From: Enterobacter cloacae subsp. cloacae ATCC 13047
GTDB taxonomy: Bacteria; Pseudomonadota; Gammaproteobacteria; Enterobacterales; Enterobacteriaceae
Length of the DNA: 64,000 nt
Direction: 5' to 3'
Assembly: GCF_000025565.1 (NCBI RefSeq)
Contig: NC_014108.1
Location: 20,654-84,653, forward strand
Of this stretch, positions 24,847-32,904 are shown piece after piece. The position numbers and the translations under genes were made by a program. Within the stretch, counting starts at the first letter, position 1, and every line of letters starts with the position of its first letter. Below the pieces are notes generated by a model. That model was not told where the DNA came from and searched no databases. It saw only the letters and a list, made by a program, of their open reading frames with translations.

Positions 24847-26235
24847 ATGAAACTCACAAATTTATTACTTCTCGCAGTCAGCGCGTTATCTCCAATCCAT
24901 TGTTTCGCCGCCGGTAACTGGGCTGATAAATGGTTTGATAACGCTGTCTATGACTCACCCAGCAGTTTCGATAGTCAAAAACGAGGCTATTACACGATGG
25001 GGGGATTCACGGCGCGAACCACTACCAGTACCGATTACCCTATCACCATTTCCCCCCCTCGCCTGTCGGTAGGATGTGGGGGCATTGACGGATTCCTGGG
25101 AGGCTTTTCCTTCCTCGATCCTGATTTTTTGGTAGAGAAAGCACAACGAGCAATGCAGGCCGCGCCTTATGTTGCGTTCGATATGGCACTCAAAACCATG
25201 TGTAAGGAGTGCGCTGACACCCTGGGTAAAATTGAGCAGATCACTAACTTCCTGAACGGTATTCAGCTAAACGAATGTGCGCTGGCGAAGCCTATTGCTA
25301 CAACACTGGTCGAACGCGACCCGACAGCACTAAAAGGGCTGTGGACTGAAGCAACCGGCACGAAAAATCTCGATGAAGCTGTTGATCGTATGTGGAGTGA
25401 CACCACTTCAAAGATTAAAGCTGCTGATGACAAACCAATTGCAGACCTGAAATCGATGATTTCAGGATGCCCGGCTGATTTCCGGGATCTGATGCAGCAT
25501 GGGTCAATCGTAGAACGTGCAGCTAAGAAAGTGGGGATGGGCGACTATGCCGATACCATTCGCGGGTACATGGGTGATGTGTGGATCGAGTCTAAAACCA
25601 ACGACAAAATCCCGGTCGCTAAGTCCATCACCAGCTGCCCTCAGAATAAGAAGTTTTCCCTGGATGATATGCTTAACGGACGTGCCTACGTGAAAACCAT
25701 TGATCAGCAATGTGTTCCTTCCGGCTCAAGACCTGTCCGCACCGTTGTGTATCAGAAGATGGAAAGCATCGTTTCCCGTATCAAAAATAATCAGCCGCTG
25801 ACTTCAGATAACCAGGCATTCATTAACCAGACCAATATCCCGGTTTATACCATTCTGAAACAGGCTGTAGTAACCGGCCAGGATACTGTGACGCTGAACG
25901 TATTGAGCGAACTGGTTGGCCTTTACTACACGTACTTCATCTTTACCGACCTGTACCGCAATACGGAAAACACCTTTGATAAAGTCAATGAAATGGTATC
26001 CACACCACTCGCTGATCCGTCTGCCGGTTCCAAGCCCTGCCGTATGGATTTGTTTAAGCCTGCTATCGCCAAATTCGATGACCTGATCACGCAAGCGCGT
26101 GATGCCAGTACAAAAGTTGAAGCTGCCTATAACAGCCGCCTACAGTCCTATACGCTGAACCAGGGCTTCATCAAGTCGTTTGAAACACAGGAGCGCCAGG
26201 ATCAAAGCGATCGTGCCGCAGGAGGCTTACGCTGA
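24847..26235 (+). CDS. traH: TraH pilus assembly protein
   Basis: The 462-residue periplasmic protein has a signal peptide (cleavage after HCFAA). The TraH signature is visible at the mature N-terminus (NWADKWFDNAVYDSP, YTMGGFTAR and RLSVGCGGIDGFLGGFSF). TraH is needed for F pilus assembly and DNA transfer and has a helical C-terminal half. Length equals F TraH (458). It overlaps traG by one base. Confidence 0.93.
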   Translation: MKLTNLLLLAVSALSPIHCFAAGNWADKWFDNAVYDSPSSFDSQKRGYYTMGGFTARTTTSTDYPITISPPRLSVGCGGIDGFLGGFSFLDPDFLVEKAQRAMQAAPYVAFDMALKTMCKECADTLGKIEQITNFLNGIQLNECALAKPIATTLVERDPTALKGLWTEATGTKNLDEAVDRMWSDTTSKIKAADDKPIADLKSMISGCPADFRDLMQHGSIVERAAKKVGMGDYADTIRGYMGDVWIESKTNDKIPVAKSITSCPQNKKFSLDDMLNGRAYVKTIDQQCVPSGSRPVRTVVYQKMESIVSRIKNNQPLTSDNQAFINQTNIPVYTILKQAVVTGQDTVTLNVLSELVGLYYTYFIFTDLYRNTENTFDKVNEMVSTPLADPSAGSKPCRMDLFKPAIAKFDDLITQARDASTKVEAAYNSRLQSYTLNQGFIKSFETQERQDQSDRAAGGLR

Positions 26236-29200
26236 TGAAAAGACACCTTTTCTTGCTCGCCGGGTTGATGGCCGTAAGCCCGTTCGCGCTGGCGATGGAT
26301 GCTGAATACGTGGTCATGGGTGGCTTCTCAACCATTGTGAATGCATTTACGCGCGTCAAACTCATTTTCAATGACAACCAGTACGCCTCGATGGTCACAG
26401 CGTTTGTGGTTATGGGGATGCTTTCCGCCCTGCTGCTGAAATCGGCAAAGGGTGGTTATGAATACCTTGAAACCGGTAAAGCGCAGATGGGCATGGGATG
26501 GCTTGGCCTTACCATGCTGGGGACTATCGTTTATTTCGGTCTGGTGCAACCAAAAGGCACTATCCATATTTACGATCAGAGCCGCAACCAGTATCAGGCT
26601 GTAAGCGGCATACCCGATTTTCTCATTTTAACTGCTGGCGTTACCAATCAGGCATACCAGGCTTTTGTTGATATGAGTAACCGCAATACGGCCACCACGA
26701 CGCGATTCACCGGGGAGGGAACCCCAATCAAAATGCTTCTCGGTATCCTGAACCGCAACGGTGCTCAGTTTGATCCCTATCTGACCGCCAACGTTAAAGC
26801 AATGTGGAACCAGTGTTCTCCTGTGGCAGAGACTCGCGGCTTTGATCCCCGGTCACTCAAGTCAGGTTCTTCAGTCCTGGATGTGGTATCAGCTCTTGCC
26901 CCCCTGCGAAATCAGGCGGTCTATACCAGCTGGGTAAGTCCATCAAATCCCCAGGGGGCGACAGTCACCTGCGATCAGGCCTATGTCTCTCTTAAAAGTG
27001 ATTTAGGGAACCCTGCTGCCTATGGAGCGCGCATTGCTGATATCTGCACGAAGAACGGGTATACCTCTGGTAACGCCACACAGTTAGCAGAATGCAAGAG
27101 TCGCATGGAAAATGGTCTACAGACCATTTTTGGCGCAAGTGGGCTTTCGCTCAATACAGCCATGAGTAATGTCCTCGTCTCACAGGCCATCACAGACGCG
27201 ATGCTTCAGAACAATCCTGACGTGGCAACCACAATGCTGACAAACCGCGCCATGATTAACGGTGGTATGGCTGACGCTATCACAAACCCTGAATGGCTAA
27301 GCTTCATCATGGCCGGTGTGATAGCAATTATCCTTTCTGTGACCCCACTTCTGTTACTGCTTGTATTCACCCCCTTAATGGGGAAAGCACTGACACTGCT
27401 GTTTGGTTTATGGATCTTTATTACCAGCTGGCAGATTGCGGATGCCCTGCTCCTTCAGGCCGGAACCGATGAAATTCTTACGGCCATGAATGACCTTAAA
27501 TCGATGGGGCTTGGCATCGACGCGGTACAAATGGGGCCTTCTTCCACCATGAAAGCCATGTCGGTAATGGCATCTGCCCGTGAGACGGCCCTTCAAATCG
27601 CGATGCTGATAGCCGGGTTGTTCGGCGTAAGCGCATATGGACTCAGTGCATTTGGTCAGAAAGCCATGAGCCGGCTTGATCGCGTCACTGAAGAAACCAG
27701 CGATAAAGCCTTTACGCCAGAAGGCAAAGGTGCACAGATTGATGCCATGAATCGCGGCCATGCAACCCTGCAAACCGCTGCGGATATCGGCAACATCGAG
27801 CTAATGAGTAGCGCCACGTCCTTTAACCAAAGCTCAGCTATTGAAAGTGGCCTCACGCAAATCTCTGCGCTGGGCGGTACGCCTGGCGTAGCGGCACAGC
27901 GTTCCGGTGCGGTAGAAGGTGGTCGGGCCTCCGGCACAACGCGAGGTTACGAAAATGGAAATATGGGGGGAGGTTTCCTTGCAGCTTCAGAAACTTCAAT
28001 GGTTCAGGCTCAATCCAGCATTGGTGAAGCTCAGGGTATCCAGCATGCGGCCAGCGCGTCGAACATGTCTGTTACAGAGCAGTCTGAACTCAGTAGCGGC
28101 GTGAGTCACACGATGCAAACCGCTGATGCACAATCCAACCTGAAAAATGGCGGAGGCCAGCTCTCCACCCTGTCTGACCAGCAAGGCAAGCTGCATTCCA
28201 CCGAGCGTGAGACTCAGCTGGGTCACGCTGCCGGTACTCGTCAGGCGGCCAGTGCAACAGGCAAATCCGTCACCGACTTCACGCAGGAGAAAACAGCGAC
28301 AAGTGCGATTAATGAACATGCAAGCGGCCAGGGCCAGCTACAGGCTTCTGGAGGTACTTTAGGAGGGCTACATTCACGCTCCCAATATACTGCGGCCGCT
28401 GAAAGTGACGAACGCCAGGGTCGTGCTGACGCGCTCCATAATGCATATGATGCTGAAGGCGGGATCGCCAGTGGGGTCAGTGAATCCCAGACAGAACATC
28501 TCACCCAGAATCTTCACGATATGCGTGAACAGAAAGCCAATATTCAGGAGATCAGCAAAGCCACGGGAACAACAGAAAGCCAGTCACGCGAAATTCTCTC
28601 TGCTGCCCGTTCTGCTGAACAGATGGGTACGCTGGAGGGGAACAACTTCAGTCCGAAACAGATGCAGGAGAATTCTGCCTGGTCAACTTCCAAAGGTGCA
28701 AATATTATCCAGGGTGAGAAAACCGCTTTCAAAGAGCGCGACGTGGCGATGCCGGAATACGCCAGACGACACGGCGAAACCGATATGCATCAGGCGCTTT
28801 CTGGTCAGGACAAGTTCGACACGCTTAGCGATGCACTTAAAGGTGATAAACCAGCCGCCGATGCGCTGGCAGGAGCCAACACCACCCTTGCGATTAACCA
28901 GAACGATGCCAGAAACCTTGAGGATAGCGGCCTGATCAACCAGACGCAGGCAGACGCTGTCCCTGATAACGGTGTAGGGACAGTCCATATGTCTATGCGC
29001 GATACGCCTGACGGCAAGAACGCATCTACATCAACGGTTAAAACGGGTAGCAGCACAGTCAGCGATGACAGCTTTACCACTAATTCTGAACAGACCTTTG
29101 GGTCCGCACCATCTGCACAACAAAATCTCCAGCATGCACCGGCGATTGAACGCTTTGTTGCTTCAGCTGAACGCACCAATGCAGGGTCTTCCTCTCGTCT

Positions 29201-30185
29201 GTTAGGTGCAGAGATAGCGAAAAGTCTCTCGCCATTTATCTCTCAGTCCGGGGATGGCCGTACTCAACAGGCTATCGACGGTGGGGCCAGCGTTGGCAAA
29301 TCAGGGTTCTTACGTGAGGTGGGTAAAGCCGTTGGAGTGGATCTCAGCGCCGGGGTCAATATGAGTAATATTAATGGCCGCTCTACGACAACGGATCAGA
29401 TAGCCGCAGCTGCCGGACATAAGATCCAGCAGTTCCGTGACAGCGCCACAGAGCAAGCCGATGCAGCTCATCTGAGCGGGAGAGACAGAGAGGAATTTAT
29501 TAATCAGAACGTTGCCCTTCAGTCGGAAGCGTTTTACAGGCCATTACTTAAAGCCGCTCAGGAAACGGCTGAAGCTCATTCTACAGGCTCGATAGTCAGT
29601 GATATCTCAACGCCTCAAACTACACAGCCAACGCCTGAAAAGAGCGAGAGTGGCTTCACACGCGGCGGTATCAGCAGCCCGCTGGAATATGCCGCGCGTA
29701 AGCAGGCGGAGACTGAATCGGCGCAGCCGCAACGCGCAGAGTATGTGCCACAGCATCAGGAGCAGCAGCAACCGGCAGCATCAGAAAGGGCTAATCCGTC
29801 CGGTAATACCCTGGTCGAACGACCCGCCGTTACTGAGGCGCAGCAATCCGGGACCCTCCCCTCAGCTCGCCAGGACGCTGTAATTTCCGAAACAACAGCG
29901 CCAGCACTACCCACGCCAGGCGCAGAGCCATCACCCGCAGCGCAGCAGGTAATGGTTAATGAAAGTGCGCAATACCAGGGGCCGCAGCCATCACCGCTTC
30001 CTTCTCAGCCAGCACTGTCAGGCGGCAGTCGAAATGGCCCAGCCGAGGCAGCGACCCCTAATGAAGCAGCAGACGAAAGCACACACTCAAGCAGTGCTCA
30101 TCCTCCGGTGGCCTCCGGCAACAGTGATTCCGGTATCCCACTTCAGACCAGTACAGGGGGGAATAATAAAAATATTCCGCGTTAA
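26235..30185 (+). CDS. traG: TraG, mating-pair stabilisation protein with extended tail
   Basis: The 1316-residue protein has an N-terminal membrane part with several hydrophobic segments (about 1-25, 50-68, 80-100, 355-400, 455-475), as in F TraG. A very long, hydrophilic Ala/Gln/Ser/Gly-rich tail (about 500-1316) follows. F TraG is 938 residues; related IncHI TrhG proteins are about 1300, so this is the long type. TraG acts in pilus assembly (N-terminus) and mating-pair stabilisation and entry exclusion (C-terminal periplasmic part). The last 150 residues are low-complexity Pro/Ala/Gln. It is the last large gene of the tra operon. Confidence 0.9.
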   Translation: MKRHLFLLAGLMAVSPFALAMDAEYVVMGGFSTIVNAFTRVKLIFNDNQYASMVTAFVVMGMLSALLLKSAKGGYEYLETGKAQMGMGWLGLTMLGTIVYFGLVQPKGTIHIYDQSRNQYQAVSGIPDFLILTAGVTNQAYQAFVDMSNRNTATTTRFTGEGTPIKMLLGILNRNGAQFDPYLTANVKAMWNQCSPVAETRGFDPRSLKSGSSVLDVVSALAPLRNQAVYTSWVSPSNPQGATVTCDQAYVSLKSDLGNPAAYGARIADICTKNGYTSGNATQLAECKSRMENGLQTIFGASGLSLNTAMSNVLVSQAITDAMLQNNPDVATTMLTNRAMINGGMADAITNPEWLSFIMAGVIAIILSVTPLLLLLVFTPLMGKALTLLFGLWIFITSWQIADALLLQAGTDEILTAMNDLKSMGLGIDAVQMGPSSTMKAMSVMASARETALQIAMLIAGLFGVSAYGLSAFGQKAMSRLDRVTEETSDKAFTPEGKGAQIDAMNRGHATLQTAADIGNIELMSSATSFNQSSAIESGLTQISALGGTPGVAAQRSGAVEGGRASGTTRGYENGNMGGGFLAASETSMVQAQSSIGEAQGIQHAASASNMSVTEQSELSSGVSHTMQTADAQSNLKNGGGQLSTLSDQQGKLHSTERETQLGHAAGTRQAASATGKSVTDFTQEKTATSAINEHASGQGQLQASGGTLGGLHSRSQYTAAAESDERQGRADALHNAYDAEGGIASGVSESQTEHLTQNLHDMREQKANIQEISKATGTTESQSREILSAARSAEQMGTLEGNNFSPKQMQENSAWSTSKGANIIQGEKTAFKERDVAMPEYARRHGETDMHQALSGQDKFDTLSDALKGDKPAADALAGANTTLAINQNDARNLEDSGLINQTQADAVPDNGVGTVHMSMRDTPDGKNASTSTVKTGSSTVSDDSFTTNSEQTFGSAPSAQQNLQHAPAIERFVASAERTNAGSSSRLLGAEIAKSLSPFISQSGDGRTQQAIDGGASVGKSGFLREVGKAVGVDLSAGVNMSNINGRSTTTDQIAAAAGHKIQQFRDSATEQADAAHLSGRDREEFINQNVALQSEAFYRPLLKAAQETAEAHSTGSIVSDISTPQTTQPTPEKSESGFTRGGISSPLEYAARKQAETESAQPQRAEYVPQHQEQQQPAASERANPSGNTLVERPAVTEAQQSGTLPSARQDAVISETTAPALPTPGAEPSPAAQQVMVNESAQYQGPQPSPLPSQPALSGGSRNGPAEAATPNEAADESTHSSSAHPPVASGNSDSGIPLQTSTGGNNKNIPR

Positions 30186-30256
30186 CTAACCATAACAGCC
30201 AGGGACGGCATTGACTATGTAACAGTTAAGTGATATACGAAGTGTAGGGATATTTT

Positions 30257-30313
30257 ATGAACGGTGAATTAAAATTTGAAAGACAAACCATTGTGTACGG
30301 GAGGTCGCAATGA
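30257..30313 (+). CDS. Possible 18-residue leader peptide
   Basis: A short frame (MNGELKFERQTIVYGRSQ) whose TGA overlaps the ATG of 30310 as ATGA. Its last codons contain the GGGAGG ribosome binding site of that gene. It follows an incomplete box C at 30219-30236. It may couple translation of the next gene or may be chance. Confidence 0.3.
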   Translation: MNGELKFERQTIVYGRSQ

Positions 30314-30561
30314 AAAACTGGACCAAAAACTTTATTGAAGACATGAAGCATATCTGGCGGGAGTTCAGGCGGGATATTGCTGAAACAAATGCTAAAAAAA
30401 GCCACTGTGATGATGATATGGCTGGCATAAGCCATTCCGTGAACTGGAATAATGTACCTGATTTAGATCCGCGAAAGCCGGTTAACAACCTAGATAACTT
30501 CTACTCTCGACAGTTAAGGGGAACGGATAACCCAGGTACGCGATACCAGCACAGGAACTAA
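30310..30561 (+). CDS. Small hydrophilic hypothetical protein
   Basis: The 83-residue protein is rich in charged and aromatic residues (MKNWTKNFIEDMKHIWREF) with no membrane segment. The ribosome binding site GGGAGG is excellent. It follows traG after 125 bases with its own upstream half-operator. No family recognised. The C-terminus (LDPRKPVNNLDNFYSRQLRG) is basic. Confidence 0.6.
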   Translation: MKNWTKNFIEDMKHIWREFRRDIAETNAKKSHCDDDMAGISHSVNWNNVPDLDPRKPVNNLDNFYSRQLRGTDNPGTRYQHRN

Positions 30562-30564
30562 TTG

Positions 30565-30582
30565 TTTTGCGCATGCGCAAAA
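30565..30582. promoter_or_regulatory. Box A palindrome (copy 7)
   Basis: Perfect TTTTGCGCATGCGCAAAA directly after the stop of 30310 and upstream of the promoter of 30642. Confidence 0.7.
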
Positions 30583-30604
30583 TGCAGCTAAGTCTGCATT
30601 TTTT

Positions 30605-30633
30605 TGACTAAATATGATACATTTTTATATCAT
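30605..30633 (+). promoter_or_regulatory. Promoter overlapped by box B, upstream of 30642
   Basis: TTGACT at 30605-30610 and TATCAT 18 bases later form a plausible sigma70 promoter. The -10 is the right arm of the box B palindrome ATGATACATTTTTATATCAT (30614-30633), so a bound protein would exclude RNA polymerase. Confidence 0.6.
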
Positions 30634-30641
30634 GGTGACAT

Positions 30642-30977
30642 ATGTTAACACGCAGATTAATTCCGTTCTTATTACTGCTGCCTCTGACCTCTCAGGCAAT
30701 TTCAATGCCTGCAAGCGACATGCAGGAATCTGAAAAAATAAAGTATATGCAGAAAATGAGTGGTACAGACCATTCACGGCTTGCCGCCTTCGTGCAGGCA
30801 GACCAGTCATTTACGCAGTGGTGCGGTCGTTCAGCTACCGTATCAGATTTAAAGCGTATATCGCTTCAAGACGGGTTCGCCATGCTCTATGAGCGTCTTA
30901 GCAGCGGCCAGGCCCAGGGAATGACGCAAACCAAAACACTTTTAGTAAAAGACAATCCTAAATTCTGTAAGGGGTAA
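30642..30977 (+). CDS. Small exported hypothetical protein
   Basis: The 111-residue protein has a signal peptide (MLTRRLIPFLLLLPLTSQA, cleavage near residue 19) and two cysteines in the mature part (WCGRS and KFCKG), which could form a disulfide. It is three bases upstream of the next gene, so co-transcribed. No family recognised. Likely periplasmic. Confidence 0.65.
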   Translation: MLTRRLIPFLLLLPLTSQAISMPASDMQESEKIKYMQKMSGTDHSRLAAFVQADQSFTQWCGRSATVSDLKRISLQDGFAMLYERLSSGQAQGMTQTKTLLVKDNPKFCKG

Positions 30978-30980
30978 AAA

Positions 30981-31490
30981 ATGACTGACGAACAAATCAA
31001 CTATGTAGGCTTTGCTATTCTGGCCGCACTTTTCTGGTACGTACAAATTTATCGTCCACGAAAAAAAATGCGTAACCCCGGCGAGCTGAGCGTAAAAGCT
31101 GTGATGAACCCGGAAGAACAGCAAATGTATAATGCGATCAATTTTGTATTCCCCTCCCCCTACATTCTTAAAAGCAATGTCAGCCTGGATGACCTGCTGT
31201 TTTCTCCTGATATGGACAAGAAAGCGCATTTCCATAAATCGATGCGTCAACATCAGGTTGCCTGGCTTGTACTCGACGAAAAGCGCACACCTCTGCTGGC
31301 CGTAGATTTTCTGGCTGCGGGTGAAGATTTGAAGATGAACTACCTCTCACAGGCAGGCGTGGGATGCTGCATCTTTACGCCGGGAACTTCAGCTGAACAA
31401 ATGATCCAACATCTTCAGGAAGCAGCTGATTCCCTCAACGAAATGCAAAACGGCCAGTACGCGGAAAGTGAACAGCCAGCAACCGCGTAA
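30981..31490 (+). CDS. Membrane-anchored DUF2726-like protein
   Basis: The 169-residue protein has an N-terminal membrane helix (about 9-24) followed by a basic stretch (YRPRKKMRN) and a cytosolic domain. The part from EEQQMYNAINFVFPSPYIL to RTPLLAVDFLAAGEDLKMNY resembles DUF2726, a family related to restriction-endonuclease-like folds. The acidic/lysine active-site pattern is not clearly complete here. It is co-operonic with the exported protein upstream. Function unknown. Confidence 0.6.
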   Translation: MTDEQINYVGFAILAALFWYVQIYRPRKKMRNPGELSVKAVMNPEEQQMYNAINFVFPSPYILKSNVSLDDLLFSPDMDKKAHFHKSMRQHQVAWLVLDEKRTPLLAVDFLAAGEDLKMNYLSQAGVGCCIFTPGTSAEQMIQHLQEAADSLNEMQNGQYAESEQPATA

Positions 31491-31534
31491 CCTTCATGAC
31501 GGCCTCTTTAAGGGGCCGCTTTCAGGATGCAGCC

Positions 31535-31933
31535 ATGTTGAAAAATGAAGTACCGCTTGCACTCAGCCCAACATGCTTTATCCATCACGTTTTTATCGAT
31601 GCCTGGCATCATTCTCTTTCAACCATGATTCGAAAGGCCTCCAGACAGTTCGGAGAACAGATAATTTCGCATTATCGCTCAGACGATATCAGTGGAGAAT
31701 ACCGGGTATTTTCTGGATTTGGGGATGGTTACTGGATGATAGGCGTCGGTATAGAAATACCCGTTGATTTGTGCAAACAGTTCCCGTCATTAATTGTCAG
31801 CAACCGATTAATAGAAAGGAGGCACTGCCCGGATAACATTACGATGATCATAGAATATGAATTGGGGAAAATGCCCGTTGGTCGAATCAACGGGCATTTA
31901 ACAAGAAAATTAACCGTTACATGTAACGTTTAA
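31535..31933 (+). CDS. Hypothetical protein
   Basis: I chose ATG 31535 (132 residues, MLKNEVPLALSPTCF) because CAGGATGC precedes it. An ATG at 31496 is in frame but poorly placed, and the intervening DNA forms a hairpin (CGGCCTC-TTTAA-GGGGCCG) that may be a terminator for the upstream genes. The protein looks soluble (YRVFSGFGDGYWMIGVGIEI). The 3' end overlaps the convergent small membrane gene at 31930. No family recognised. Confidence 0.55.
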   Translation: MLKNEVPLALSPTCFIHHVFIDAWHHSLSTMIRKASRQFGEQIISHYRSDDISGEYRVFSGFGDGYWMIGVGIEIPVDLCKQFPSLIVSNRLIERRHCPDNITMIIEYELGKMPVGRINGHLTRKLTVTCNV

Positions 31934-32031
31934 TTTTTCTTCTTACCACTCAGAATATAATAACCCGTACTTACCACCAGTGCTGCAATGAGCAGCACTG
32001 ATTGCCAGAACATGATTGGGTCTGTATGCAT
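31930..32031 (-). CDS. 33-residue single-helix membrane peptide
   Basis: A short gene with a strong ribosome binding site (GGAGGA, six bases from the ATG). It codes for MHTDPIMFWQSVLLIAALVV followed by STGYYILSGKKKN: one membrane helix of about 20 residues and a positively charged tail, so the C-terminus probably faces the cytoplasm. Its stop overlaps the convergent gene at 31933. Such small proteins occur as regulators of membrane complexes or as toxins; no evidence decides here. Confidence 0.6.
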   Translation of the reverse strand: MHTDPIMFWQSVLLIAALVVSTGYYILSGKKKN

Positions 32032-32117
32032 AAATCCTCCTTTGGTCGGTGATAGTCACCAACATCACTATACGTTAAGCGCGTGAGAAATGCGTACTCT
32101 CGGATCTTAAACAGAAA

Positions 32118-32137
32118 AGCCCGGCATTGGCCGGGCT
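32118..32137 (-). terminator. Terminator of the lipoprotein gene
   Basis: AGCCCGGC-ATTG-GCCGGGCT; on the minus strand it is followed by TTTTCTGTTT. It ends transcription of the gene at 32164-32427. Confidence 0.8.
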
Positions 32138-32163
32138 ATATGATTCTGCTGGTTATCAGAATA

Positions 32164-32427
32164 TCAGGACTTACATGTATAATCGGAGAAGGTATCTTTC
32201 GGCTGCCAGCGGCCTAAAAGAAATGCATAACCTGGACGGTTCTGTACGCGTACAAACTCCCGCCCGAAGCGGTCAGATCGCATTGCATTTACGTGAACAG
32301 GCTCTTCTTGCTTCCCGCCCCACGTATGAATTTTGATTTTAGCCTCGCAGTCCACGGTCTTCATATTCCCGCCAAAACCTGCACAGCCTGAAACCAGAAA
32401 AACACCCAGAAGCAATAATTTTTTCAT
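32164..32427 (-). CDS. Small outer-membrane lipoprotein
   Basis: The 87-residue protein has a lipoprotein signal peptide with lipobox LVSGC (Cys15) and a short mature domain with two further cysteines. Its promoter region carries a paired box B and box C (32503-32548), linking it to the plasmid-wide regulation. Small plasmid lipoproteins can act in entry exclusion or envelope function, but no family is recognised. Confidence 0.7.
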   Translation of the reverse strand: MKKLLLLGVFLVSGCAGFGGNMKTVDCEAKIKIHTWGGKQEEPVHVNAMRSDRFGREFVRVQNRPGYAFLLGRWQPKDTFSDYTCKS

Positions 32428-32466
32428 ATTTTATATTCCTTGCGTAAATCCGTCTAAAAGATAAGT

Positions 32467-32484
32467 TTCGGCAGGAATGATAAA
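32467..32484 (+). repeat. 18-base direct repeat, copy 1
   Basis: TTCGGCAGGAATGATAAA, identical to 39862-39879. The two copies bracket the hha-dnaB-RES block. Confidence 0.55.
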
Positions 32485-32502
32485 ATCTTTAATCCCGCCC
32501 TT

Positions 32503-32548
32503 TGATACAAATATATATCAAAGACATGTAACAGTAAAGTGTTACATG
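32503..32548. promoter_or_regulatory. Composite box B + box C
   Basis: Box B TGATACAAATATATATCA (32503-32520) and box C TGTAACAGTAAAGTGTTACA (32527-32546, with CATG extended arms) have centres 25 bases apart, upstream of the minus-strand lipoprotein gene with B proximal. Confidence 0.65.
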
Positions 32549-32688
32549 CATTTTTTCTTTTATTTCTGTGACCAGGCCGGGAATCAAGAACCCAGGGTCT
32601 AGGCAAAGTACATTATCAGCTTCATGGGAAAATCATCAAAATGTGTACCACAGTAAAGTATTCGAAACGAACTAATACCGTTTTGTTA
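32549..32688. other. Short gap downstream of hha
   Basis: AT-rich spacer between the lipoprotein operator and the hha stop. I see no further gene or strong terminator. Confidence 0.4.
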
Positions 32689-32892
32689 TTACCTCACGTA
32701 TCGCCACATATGCGATGGCACTTTATCAAAGTATTTACCTGCAATAATCTCAGCAAGCCGGTGATCTGAAGCAGAATAAAATACAATCAAGTCTTCCTTG
32801 CTGAGCGTATCCTCTTTACGTTGAATAATTTTCTCCAGTGTCGAAATTTCCGAAACCTTCCTGAGTTTTAATAACCAATCCTGTTTTTGCAT
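32689..32892 (-). CDS. Hha/YmoA-family nucleoid-associated regulator
   Basis: The 67-residue protein matches Hha along its full length: LLKLRKVSEISTLEKIIQRK, then VFYSASDHRLAEI (Hha has AVFYSAADHRLAEL) and the end KVPSHMWRYVR (Hha KIPSSVWKFIR). Hha proteins bind H-NS-type proteins and help silence horizontally acquired DNA and conjugation genes. Plasmid copies are known, and here an H-NS-like protein is encoded at 48386. It starts 12 bases after dnaB, so it is probably co-transcribed with it. Only the N-terminal few residues differ in length from chromosomal Hha (72). Confidence 0.93.
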   Translation of the reverse strand: MQKQDWLLKLRKVSEISTLEKIIQRKEDTLSKEDLIVFYSASDHRLAEIIAGKYFDKVPSHMWRYVR

Positions 32893-32904
32893 ATTAATTC
32901 CTGA